Below are positions 35,306 to 45,384 of a DNA stretch of 64,000 bases, piece after piece. Positions within the stretch are counted from its first letter, which is position 1. The number at the start of each line of letters is the position of its first letter. This stretch comes from Ipomoea triloba (taxonomy: Eukaryota; Streptophyta; Magnoliopsida; Solanales; Convolvulaceae), in contig NC_044921.1 in assembly GCF_003576645.1 (NCBI RefSeq), positions 26,602,203 through 26,666,202 on the forward strand, in the 5' to 3' direction. The position numbers and the translations under genes are program-made. The notes below the pieces were generated by a model. The model had not been told where the DNA came from. It saw only the letters and a list, made by a program, of their open reading frames with translations, and searched no databases.

Positions 35306-35961
35306 GGAGCATCTTGCCCCATATTAGCAAGAAGATCAGCACATTGGTTGCCTTCCCGTAGGATGTGGACAATCTTGAACTCTTGGAAGAAGTCCATGAG
35401 GACTTTGCAATCAGCAAGTAACGTATAAACGTTTGAGGGGGTTTCATGGCTTGTCAGCACCTCCACCACTGCTTCAGAGTCGGTTTCTACGATGATGCTT
35501 CGTATACCATGGTTCTTTGCAATTATAAGACCTTCTCTAAGGCCCCAAATCTCCGCTACAAAGCTGTTGGTAGTCCCGATATTTGTAGTGAAGCCAACGA
35601 TCCATTCTCCCTGGTAGTCGCGGAGCAGACCGCCCGCACTTGCTAAACCAGTGCTCCGTCTCATGGCGCCGTCTGTGTTCAACTTGACTGACCCAGGTGG
35701 TGGCGGTGACCAAGCCACCCAAACCAGGCAAGCCGCCATAGGGCCCTTCCGATTAATGAGGAGGTGTTGCGCCTCCAAAGCTTCGCTTGTTGCCTGTCTG
35801 ACGATCACTTCTGCAGGAGCCCGGTGATTGTTGAAGACGAGATTGTTTCTTGCCTTCCAAATATTCCAAAGCATGTAGGGGAAGAGTAGTTTCCAGTGGA
35901 TGCCTGACCCCGTCGATCCATTGCTGGTGCATTCCTGTTTCATACAATTGTTATAATCCAA
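35306..35961 (-). mobile_element. LINE RNase H fragment, duplicate copy cut by the gap
   Basis: Identical to the upstream part of the LINE at 31963-32618; the 3' part is lost in the N gap. Probably the same insertion shown twice. Confidence 0.75.
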
Positions 35962-36181
35962 AACTTAATAACCTACCTTGTAAGTTATAATCCAAAAATA
36001 AAAACTTGATTGAACCAAAAGCCATATATAACATAATTGTGTTATTTAAAGTGTCAAAACAAAGCGATGACGTAATAAAGATCACAGGCTGGCGTAATAT
36101 ACATATCTGTCTATTAGCAATTAATTAATTAAACAAATCTGATCTGCATTAAACCGGCGAGATGGATGACAGATTCTGATT

Positions 36182-37129
36182 CTAGAAAGGCTGGAGATTC
36201 CTACTAAATCCGTTAACGTTAGCAAAGAACCCCACTAGATGTTGTCGGTACGGCAGATATGAGTGGCGGCGTTTATCTCCTGATCTGTTTTTTGTGTAAT
36301 GCGTGAGATTGGGGTTTGCAGTTTTGGTTGCCCCCGCCTTATCCTCCCCTTTTGTGAGAAAGACAAATGTGTCCTTCCCGTGGCTGTTGCTCCGGTGAAC
36401 AAGGTCTGGAAGCCTCCACCGCTTCGACCTCCACCTCCACCCTGTTGAGTTGCTCTTCTTGCACTTTCCCGGCGAGGCCGAGGCCGAGGCCTCATCCTTC
36501 ACCTCTTTAGGCCTCCAAACGCAGTACGTCCCCTCCGGAATTCCCTCAAGCTCGTCGGCCTCCGAGGATGAACACGACGACGGAGTTTCCTGATCCTCAC
36601 TTAACAGCAGCTTCCTCAACGGCAGACGAATCATCGTTTGCGGCGGAGTTGAAACTTTCTGCTGCTGCTGCTCATCGCCAGAACTTGACAACGAAGAATT
36701 ACACATGCTGCTGGTGCCTGTTGCAGATTCCCAATAATTAGGGTTGAAGATCGGAAAAACTGGGCGGATCTGTCCGTTGTAGAAGATTTGATCTGCAGTA
36801 GAAATGAGCGACAACTCCGCATCTCTGGGAACAAACGCGAACTCAAACTCCTCATCTTCATCTTGTTCATCATCACCAGCATCCATATCGTTGTTCTGCT
36901 CCTCATCATCATCCTGCAGGCCTTTTGCTGCTTCTTTTCCTAGGTCTTCTTCGCTAGCTTCTCCCCCGAGACCGCAGAACAGGTCGCCAACGTATAAAAA
37001 CTCCTCACCATCGTTTTCATTTTCAGCTCTGAATTCTTCAACGACTCTGGCAGCAATATCCGCTAAGCTGCTATTATTGGAATAACTACTGCGCACCGGA
37101 CTCCCCGCCTGCTGCGCCATTTCTTTCAT
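36182..37129 (-). CDS. DUF1645 family protein, duplicate copy
   Basis: Encodes the same 315 residues as 32839-33786, with identical 5' and 3' flanks. No substitution was seen in the protein, including the variable acidic and Ser-rich regions. That argues for an assembly duplicate rather than a paralogue. If only one copy is kept, this one has the continuous upstream sequence. Confidence 0.7.
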   Translation of the reverse strand: MKEMAQQAGSPVRSSYSNNSSLADIAARVVEEFRAENENDGEEFLYVGDLFCGLGGEASEEDLGKEAAKGLQDDDEEQNNDMDAGDDEQDEDEEFEFAFVPRDAELSLISTADQIFYNGQIRPVFPIFNPNYWESATGTSSMCNSSLSSSGDEQQQQKVSTPPQTMIRLPLRKLLLSEDQETPSSCSSSEADELEGIPEGTYCVWRPKEVKDEASASASPGKCKKSNSTGWRWRSKRWRLPDLVHRSNSHGKDTFVFLTKGEDKAGATKTANPNLTHYTKNRSGDKRRHSYLPYRQHLVGFFANVNGFSRNLQPF

Positions 37130-37377
37130 CGATAACTTGGGCTGGCTGGTGGTCTGGTGGAAAGAAGGAAAGGTGTGGGAGTTAGTTTCAGCAACTTATT
37201 ATGAATGACATAGAAGAAGAAGAAGAAGCTAAGAAGAAACAGGCAACTGTTTTTGTGCTGGGATGGCATGGGATACGGTGATGCTGCCTCAGCCTCAGCC
37301 TGCAAGTGTATAGTTGGAACACACAAATACCGCTACATTTTTAATTAGATTCATGCCCTGGCCTGTCAAATTATTTT

Positions 37378-38077
37378 TTTTAAGGTAAACGTAGCTATTC
37401 CATTAATTCATAACATAAAAGGTTTACATCAATGATCAATGAAATGGTAAACAATTCCTTACCGTCAGACATAGAAACAACTTTTCTAACTATGCTATAG
37501 AAAACTTGAATCTGTTTCATAACTAGGAAGCTATGTTCCTTTAGGGAACTTAAAGCTTCATCAAAGATCTGGGTCTTCGTCATCATTCTTTTTTGCTCGC
37601 CCAGGATAAGATCAACACTTGTCGAAACCAAACTAAACGATTTATGCTAATGAAAATGAAAAGCTCGTGAAAGTAACGAGAGGAAAAAGAGGAAAAATGC
37701 TCGTGAAAGTAACGAGAGGAAAATACAATAATAGAGAAAATAAAAAGTGGGTAAAGTCAAAGTAGGGTTGGGAGTTCAAGACTATCAACACAAACCCCAG
37801 TACCTACCTACTATTATTTTATTCAAAGGGAGAGAAAACTGAAGAAGAAGATCTGTGGCGGTGATTGGAGGCGGACGGAACTGCGATAGTGGTCGGGGCG
37901 GAAGAAGAGCGAGAGCAAACGTAGAAGGTAACCAAAACCGCCGGCTCAAAGCTCCATTAGAGCTCTAGCCGGAGGCCGGCGGTGGAAGCCGAAGTTGAGC
38001 AGCAGAGAAAGGCGTTTGGTTTTAGAGAGAAAAGGGAGGCAACATTAGGGTTTTTCCTAACACATAATATGATAACT
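37378..38077 (-). mobile_element. 700-bp non-autonomous retroposon with 17-bp target duplication
   Basis: Perfect direct repeats GCCTGTCAAATTATTTT lie at 37361-37377 and 38078-38094. Read on the minus strand the element starts with a GC-rich leader (AACCCTAATGTTGCC, then Pro/Arg-type GCCGCC words) and ends in a short A-rich tail (TTACCTTAAAA) at the 37378 side. It holds only a 78-codon frame (37631-37395) of unknown type. Long duplications plus an A tail mean LINE-machinery insertion. It could be an internally deleted LINE or a processed transcript. A direct repeat (GCTCGTGAAAGTAACGAGAGGAAAA, twice) sits at about 37662-37723. The first half is also present at 34018-34345, before the gap. Confidence 0.75.
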
Positions 38078-38094
38078 GCCTGTCAAATTATTTT

Positions 38095-39739
38095 AGAAAC
38101 AAAAATAAATGTGTCTTTATATATTTTATCAATAACTACTTTTAATAGCTATTTTAAATATTCAATATTAGTGTAACAAAATTATTCACATTTATGTCAA
38201 CTATATTATGTAGTGTGATGGTATATCCGTTAGCATTTCAAATAAGTAATGTTAGTTTTATGACCATCGGAGTAGTCATTCACCTGACCAACACATGATA
38301 TAATTTATTAATTAGTATTTCAATTACACATGAATATATAATAATGCATGGTGGCCTGCGAAGAAGTAATAGACCTATTCTTTAACTTGCATTTAATTTG
38401 CAGCAAATAACATATTTTCACACCAATACTATGTAGCATAAGCTTATAATGGTGAAATAGGAGGTTTAATTAAAATTTTGTCATTAAGTCACTCAAATGT
38501 ATAACAAAAAAATTAAAAATTTTACATACGTTCTAAATTTATTATTCATTATTAGTATGTTAGAAGAGATGAAATATTGTAAAAAGGTGATCGATAATAG
38601 TTACGTTGTGCATATATAATGTGAATATTGGTGAGAAAGTGAGATGGCGGTGTGCCGTGTGGTTGATACGAAACACGGGAAAGGGTAAGGATATGATGAC
38701 ACATGTAAGCGATAAAGAGGGATGGGAGGTGGATGGATATATATCACACCACATTTTAATTCATTTGTGTGGCGTTTGAGGATTTGGCTGCGCTTAGCCC
38801 TGTGTATGTGCGCAATTAAATGTGTCTGCTAGGCTCTACCCATAATAATCTTCCAACCTTCTTCCAATCTCCAACCTTAAGGGTTTTATGCCCTAACAAA
38901 ATAAAATACGTAGAAAGAAATAAATCACAGTAACTCAATAGACATAATCAAATATCAGTGTACATAAAAATCTGTTTAATTTAGACATAATTTTCACACT
39001 ACTACTATCAAGTTTCGAACTTTAGTCTCTCCTTCAAATATTGATTATTGAACCACCTAGAGATAATCTTCTAACCTTAAACTTGCCGAAGCTAGCTTAG
39101 CTTCCTTCTCAATTTTGCCGCATCACCACTGATCTATCATCTATTCTCCAGTTTTTCAAAAAAATTACTTTTTCTTGTGAAATTAATCTCTTAATGCATT
39201 TTAAAAATTATTACGGAGTATTATTTATATTCCCTCCTCGATACATATGAAAGAGATAGTTGAAGTTTAAATACAAATTAAAATCAAACTTTTTAAATAC
39301 AAACTTGATTTATTATATGAATTGTTTCTTCTATTTGATATTTAAACTTAAAAGTTGAGGTTGTACACAAATTTTTAATTTGAAATGTGCTTATGAAAAT
39401 TTTAAAATTTATAGATAATCAAATTATTAAACTATGATATGTGGTATATATTGATTAAATTAAGTGTATGCATGAGATGGGAGCTGAGGTTTTAATTTAA
39501 ATTTAACTTACGGTGTCATTAGCTCGTCTAAAATTACCAATAATAATTTGAAGTCTTTCTACATCAATAGCAGTTGTCCACAGTGAAATGATTGGTCCAG
39601 GAATTAGAAAGTGGCCTGGCTGGAGGGACAAAATATCAACAACAAATTAAATAAATTTAAGATAAATGCGAAAGATCCGATCCAAAACAGATGGTTAGAA
39701 GACATATGATAAGAAAATGACAACTTTTCACATAAGATA
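38095..39739. other. Non-coding region, no gene seen
   Basis: AT-rich intergenic DNA; short frames such as 38754-38560 on the minus strand lack any family signature. A CTCCGT-type motif near 39215-39240 faintly resembles Stowaway MITE ends but no full element was delimited. Confidence 0.5.
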
Positions 39740-40050
39740 CACTTCTTATATCGTGGACCGCGGTCCCCAAAACGACGTCGTTTTGATTAATGAAACAGAC
39801 GGAAGAATTCGCGCTACTCACTTTCTTTTCATATATACTGCACTTTCTTTTCAACACAACTGCAGTTCTCTTTCAACACAACTGCAGTTACTTTTTGATA
39901 TAACTATAGTTTCATTCGATAATATACAACTGTAGTTATATCAAAAAGTAACTGCAGTTGTGTTGAAAGGGAACTGCAGTTGTGTTGAAAAGAAAGTGCA
40001 GTATATATGAAAAGAAAGTGNGTGGACCACGATCCACGATATAATTTGCG
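39740..40050. mobile_element. Mutator-like non-autonomous element, member 3 (hairpin)
   Basis: Flanked by perfect 9-bp repeats CATAAGATA (39731-39739 and 40051-40059). Ends TTATATCGTGGACCGCGGTCC and GGACCACGATCCACGATATAA form a terminal inverted repeat. The interior is a near-perfect palindrome: arms 39819-39911 and 39928-40020 (93 bp each) around a 16-bp spacer. It is built from the CAACACAACTGCAGT word also found in the member at 28359. A 16-bp palindrome AAAACGACGTCGTTTT sits at 39769-39784. A single N at 40021 falls inside the element, just after the hairpin. Confidence 0.8.
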
Positions 40051-40372
40051 CATAAGATATATGCGTGTTTAATTTGACAAATCATGTAATGTAACCTGTC
40101 TTTCCATTTTGGAAACAAGTGTGTGTTTTAGAACAAGAAAAATAATTATTTTTACCGTAAAACTAAATAAAAGATAAATTTTATTAGAATAAGTTTTAGG
40201 CCGGATTGAGATTTTTTAGATCCATATATATAATAATTCAGAAGTATCAACAAAATACAAGCCCAATGGAGTACTTTATAGGTGGAGCTCAAATGATGAA
40301 CTACTCAATGTTCATCTCTTGGTCCAAAGGCTTAGTTTAACATATTAAGTCCCGGCCGGCATATGAGAAATC

Positions 40373-40964
40373 GGGTTGTTATGCCGTGGACCCAGGTCTA
40401 CCTTGCAAGGTGAACCTGGGTCTACATTCACATACACTATACTCTACATTTACATACAGTATATTTTACATTCACAATTTGTAAACTCTACATTCACACA
40501 TTACAGGATTATATGTTTAGTAACTATACTCTACATTCACATACACTATACTCTACATTCACAATTTGTAAACTCCACATTCACACATTCAAAACTCTAT
40601 ATTCACAGGTCCTATACTCCACATTCACAACTTGAGAACTCCACATTCACACATTACAGGGTTACAAGTTGCTAGAACTTCTTAACTCTATTACAGATTC
40701 ACACATGCATAACTCTACAGTCACGATTTCTATACTCCATATTCACAATTTGAAACCTACACATTCACACATTTCTGGGCAACTCTACATTCACACAATC
40801 ATAAATCTACATTCACGATTTCTATACTCTACATTCACACTTTGAAACCTCTACATTCACACATTTTTGGACAACTCTATATTCAGCAATATGTTTACTA
40901 AAAGGAAAAAATAAAAAAAGAAGAAGACAAAAACGACGTAGTTTTGGACCCAGCATAATTTGCC
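40373..40964. mobile_element. Mutator-like non-autonomous element, member 4 (592 bp, ACATTCACA array)
   Basis: Perfect 9-bp repeats TGAGAAATC (40364-40372 and 40965-40973). Left end GGGTTGTTATGCCGTGGACCC, right end GGACCCAGCATAATTTGCC. Inside the left end is ACCTTGCAAGGTGAACC, also found in member 1. The bulk is a degenerate minisatellite of CTCTACATTCACA-type units with about 25 repeats. A palindrome AAAACGACGTAGTTTT at 40930-40945 matches that of member 3. No coding capacity. The identical copy at 42084-42675 belongs to the probable assembly duplication. Confidence 0.8.
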
Positions 40965-42083
40965 TGAGAAATCAGCTAAAATATAGATATAAAAGTCATT
41001 GGAAGATAATTAGGACAATAGTTGCATATTAAAGGAATTGAAGATAATAAATGGTGATATTGTATAAACAGTCAATCAAGACATGCTCATCAATTATCTC
41101 TTCTTTCTTAAATACCTCATCATTCACTAATCATGACATCTTACCATATTGTTGCTTGATTGCCATAAGAAGATAATATACACTACCTTTCCTCTATTAT
41201 AAATGACCATGCTAAAAGACAATGAGGGCATCATCCACATCAATATGATCAACATGATCAATTTTCATTCTCAAACATTTTATACACTTCTCCAACAGTA
41301 CATAAAAAGTCTGAAAATTCTCTAAATATGTACATGTAAAAAACTTTCTTGAAATATATATAGTAAATTTTAATTTAGCACCACCCGTGTAAAAATTTCT
41401 TGTGTTCATTTATTTTCCTGCAATTTATTCTTATATAATTTGTAGTGTTAGGTTGGACCAACCGTCGTAAAACTAATAATTATCAATTTATTATTATTTA
41501 AACGTGGCGTATTATAAAAATGATGATAATATAGTAATCTACAACTGTACTAATGTTTGAAATAAGTATTGTGTATTAAGTACCATCTACCCAACCATAT
41601 ATATTATATATAAGTAAATATATAACTATATTTTCCACGCTTAGGAACTAGCTTCTAGGATGTCATATTAATGTTCTAGCATTCTTAGTTTCTTGCTGTA
41701 TACGTTTTTTTTTTTTTTTTGATATTGTCAANGTGGACCACGATCCACGATATAATTTGCGCATAAGATATATGCGTGTTTAATTTGACAAATCATGTAA
41801 TGTAACCTGTCTTTCCATTTTGGAAACAAGTGTGTGTTTTAGAACAAGAAAAATAATTATTTTTACCGTAAAACTAAATAAAAGATAAATTTTATTAGAA
41901 TAAGTTTTAGGCCGGATTGAGATTTTTTAGATCCATATATATAATAATTCAGAAGTATCAACAAAATACAAGCCCAATGGAGTACTTTATAGGTGGAGCT
42001 CAAATGATGAACTACTCAATGTTCATCTCTTGGTCCAAAGGCTTAGTTTAACATATTAAGTCCCGGCCGGCATATGAGAAATC

Positions 42084-42675
42084 GGGTTGTTATGCCGTGG
42101 ACCCAGGTCTACCTTGCAAGGTGAACCTGGGTCTACATTCACATACACTATACTCTACATTTACATACAGTATATTTTACATTCACAATTTGTAAACTCT
42201 ACATTCACACATTACAGGATTATATGTTTAGTAACTATACTCTACATTCACATACACTATACTCTACATTCACAATTTGTAAACTCCACATTCACACATT
42301 CAAAACTCTATATTCACAGGTCCTATACTCCACATTCACAACTTGAGAACTCCACATTCACACATTACAGGGTTACAAGTTGCTAGAACTTCTTAACTCT
42401 ATTACAGATTCACACATGCATAACTCTACAGTCACGATTTCTATACTCCATATTCACAATTTGAAACCTACACATTCACACATTTCTGGGCAACTCTACA
42501 TTCACACAATCATAAATCTACATTCACGATTTCTATACTCTACATTCACACTTTGAAACCTCTACATTCACACATTTTTGGACAACTCTATATTCAGCAA
42601 TATGTTTACTAAAAGGAAAAAATAAAAAAAGAAGAAGACAAAAACGACGTAGTTTTGGACCCAGCATAATTTGCC
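42084..42675. mobile_element. Second printing of Mutator-like member 4
   Basis: Same element, flanks and target duplication as 40373-40964, at the duplication offset of 1711. Confidence 0.7.
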
Positions 42676-43442
42676 TGAGAAATCAGCTAAAATATAGATA
42701 TAAAAGTCATTGGAAGATAATTAGGACAATAGTTGCATATTAAAGGAATTGAAGATAATAAATGGTGATATTGTATAAACAGTCAATCAAGACATGCTCA
42801 TCAATTATCTCTTCTTTCTTAAATACCTCATCATTCACTAATCATGACATCTTACCATATTGTTGCTTGATTGCCATAAGAAGATAATATACACTACCTT
42901 TCCTCTATTATAAATGACCATGCTAAAAGACAATGAGGGCATCATCCACATCAATATGATCAACATGATCAATTTTCATTCTCAAACATTTTATACACTT
43001 CTCCAACAGTACATAAAAAGTCTGAAAATTCTCTAAATATGTACATGTAAAAAACTTTCTTGAAATATATATAGTAAATTTTAATTTAGCACCACCCGTG
43101 TAAAAATTTCTTGTGTTCATTTATTTTCCTGCAATTTATTCTTATATAATTTGTAGTGTTAGGTTGGACCAACCGTCGTAAAACTAATAATTATCAATTT
43201 ATTATTATTTAAACGTGGCGTATTATAAAAATGATGATAATATAGTAATCTACAACTGTACTAATGTTTGAAATAAGTATTGTGTATTAAGTACCATCTA
43301 CCCAACCATATATATTATATATAAGTAAATATATAACTATATTTTCCACGCTTAGGAACTAGCTTCTAGGATGTCATATTAATGTTCTAGCATTCTTAGT
43401 TTCTTGCTGTATACGTTTTTTTTTTTTTTTTGATATTGTCAA

Positions 43443-43953
43443 CTTATATAATAATGTTAATAATAGCAACCACTTGTTGAATTCAACAAGTGTTACAATC
43501 AAATCTAATCTAATCTAATCAATCTATTTAACAGCATTTATTTGGTAGTTTTTTTTTTCTTTAAATTCATCCACCCGGCTTGATCTTGTTTAAATATTTG
43601 GTAAAATATTCATAAAAGAAAAGTACCAATTGCATCCTAAATCATGATCAAGTAAACATATCGATCATAAAATTCAAAGCCATTTTAATTCAAAATTATA
43701 ATAAACTAACAAAAGACCTAAATAATTTTTTTTTCCCCTAAATTCTAAGTCACCTGTCTTTTACTAACCAAATTAAACTTGCGCGGAATATGAGGTACCT
43801 ACTCTCTGATTCCAATAAACTTAAAACTTGATTTTTTTTGGAACTATCCGACTTCATCAATCTATATTCACATGGTAGACTCAAAGAACTCAACAACATA
43901 CATCATGGCCGGCAAACACAATTAATTTCATCATCTATCATCGAATCCGATCC
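43443..43953. other. Region 3' of the SRO gene, no other gene seen
   Basis: AT-rich; includes a short inverted repeat (CACTTGTTGAATTCAACAAGTG, at about 43471-43492). The SRO 3' untranslated region should lie at its right edge. Confidence 0.5.
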
Positions 43954-45384
43954 CTAGCTTCTTCCCGACTGAGATTTTGTCCGGTGAGCTTTTATGATTG
44001 CAGCAAGCAAATCATCTCCAGCTAGCTTCCTCATATTCTGTATCATCTCATGTCTTGAGATTTTCCTCTCCTGAAATATTATACAAAAAATAAAATATTG
44101 TATGAATACTTAGTTAAAATCACGGAAGAATTGAAGAAAAAGAAAAAAGATGTATCGAAATGATGACGATAGGAACTAAAACTAAATCAGGAGCTTACTC
44201 TATGATCCTTATGGTGCTTGGAAATCAATTTCATGGTTTGAGGAGGCAAGTATTTAGCCAGTGCAGAAATGAGAGCCGGAAAAGAAATCCAGGGCGAAGT
44301 CGGTTTCCGAAGTGGAAACGCCGCCGCATTTCTTTGCATCCCTGACAACCAAACAAATTAAGTTAAATGCCTAAATATTAGAATTAGATATCCCAATTGA
44401 AATGAAATTGGTCACGTACCAGAGCTGCAGACTCTGAAACTGATGACGTATTGGGGCAAGATGTGAGTATTCATGTTACTGCTCCACACAATATACTTGC
44501 TGGGAGACACTAAATCATCAACCCCCGAAGCAAACTCTTGGCTACTGGGATGCCACTGCCCAGAACCGGATGCCACAACTTCCATCTTCCCCAGTATCAC
44601 GCGGCAAAGCAATAAGTGTTGTACACCATTCTCATCGCCCACTGCACATTTCACACTGAAAACACACACCTACTAATTAATACTACTACTTCAATTTATA
44701 ATTATATTAATTATAAATCCAAACTAGCTAGCTAGCTATAACGTACGAATTGAATTACTCCGATACATACCTTCCAAGAGGAAAATGGTCAGGTGAGAGG
44801 TAGATGCCATGGCCATAGCTTCCATTATTAATCATATAAGGAAGAAAACCCTGAGAAACAATGGTGTTTATCTCTTCCTTGGAAGCTCCAAACCAAGCAT
44901 ACCGCACATTAGCATTGCCGTCCGACTCTTTCTCCGCGGCTTTCGCGAAAATCTCGAAAGCCTGTAGCTTCGCCTTCTTCGTCAAGCTATGAAAACCATT
45001 CCTATGAATGGCCTCGATTGTAGTATGATTTCCCACTTCACCCAAACCGGCCACCAACTTCTGACTCACAATCTCATGAATCCTATCGTCTTCATGGACT
45101 CTGATTAACCCGTTTTCCACTGCAACTGCACCACAGCCTTTATCTTCACCTTCACGCCGGGCTGGCGAACCCGAAATCCCGCTTTCACAATCGGAAACCA
45201 CATCCGGATCTTCCTCCTCACCACTACCAACACTCAAGCTTTCCATGAATGAAGAAGAAGGGCACTCCATTCTTCTTTTGGGAGACAATAAAATCCTGGA
45301 TTTACTCTCTTCGATTGACAATGGAAATAGTAGTTGCATTGGAACGGCGGGAAGAGCTGGATTCGGTTGCTCTTTCATCTCCAT
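43954..45384 (-). CDS. SRO family protein (RCD1-like): inactive PARP-like domain plus RST domain
   Basis: Exons 45384-44771, 44655-44420, 44341-44199 and 44070-43954 give 369 residues with phases closing. An acidic variable N-terminus (1-85) is followed by the PARP-like domain (about 90-285) and a C-terminal RST domain (about 290-369: [32 protein letters not shown]...[30 protein letters not shown]). The position of the PARP catalytic His is Phe (YAWFGAS, residues 162-168), while the Tyr of GHGIYLSP is kept, so ADP-ribosyl transfer is not expected. There is no N-terminal WWE domain, which places it with the short SRO2-5 type. SRO proteins bind transcription factors through RST in stress responses. 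A TA microsatellite (45384-45406) directly abuts the ATG. Confidence 0.9.

Larger units (their letters stand above)
31963..37688. repeat. 2.4-kb block printed twice around a 960-N gap
   Basis: 31963-34345 and 35306-37688 are the same sequence at a constant offset of 3343, with identical encoded proteins. They are separated by N from 34346 to 35305. The block covers the LINE fragment, the DUF1645 gene and part of a retroposon. Most likely a single locus whose flanking contigs overlap. Confidence 0.85.
40022..43442. repeat. 1.71-kb direct duplication joined at a single N
   Basis: 40022-41731 and 41733-43442 are identical at an offset of 1711. N at 40021 and 41732 mark the joins. Both copies start exactly at the right end of the hairpin element, so the assembler probably failed at that palindrome. 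Everything inside, including the next Mutator-like member, is therefore shown twice. No gene is present. Confidence 0.82.

Noticed and set aside
34240..35961. 573-codon frame joining LINE RNase H to another peptide
   Set aside because: Two thirds of it is translated N; the join is an assembly gap, not a fusion protein.
40376..40675. Open frame of repeated TFTH/LYIH peptides
   Set aside because: Product of the ACATTCACA tandem array within the Mutator-like element, also present in the duplicate.
44160..44345. Plus-strand 61-codon frame with basic residues
   Set aside because: It is the antisense shadow of SRO exon 3, which fits the RST domain with correct splice phases.
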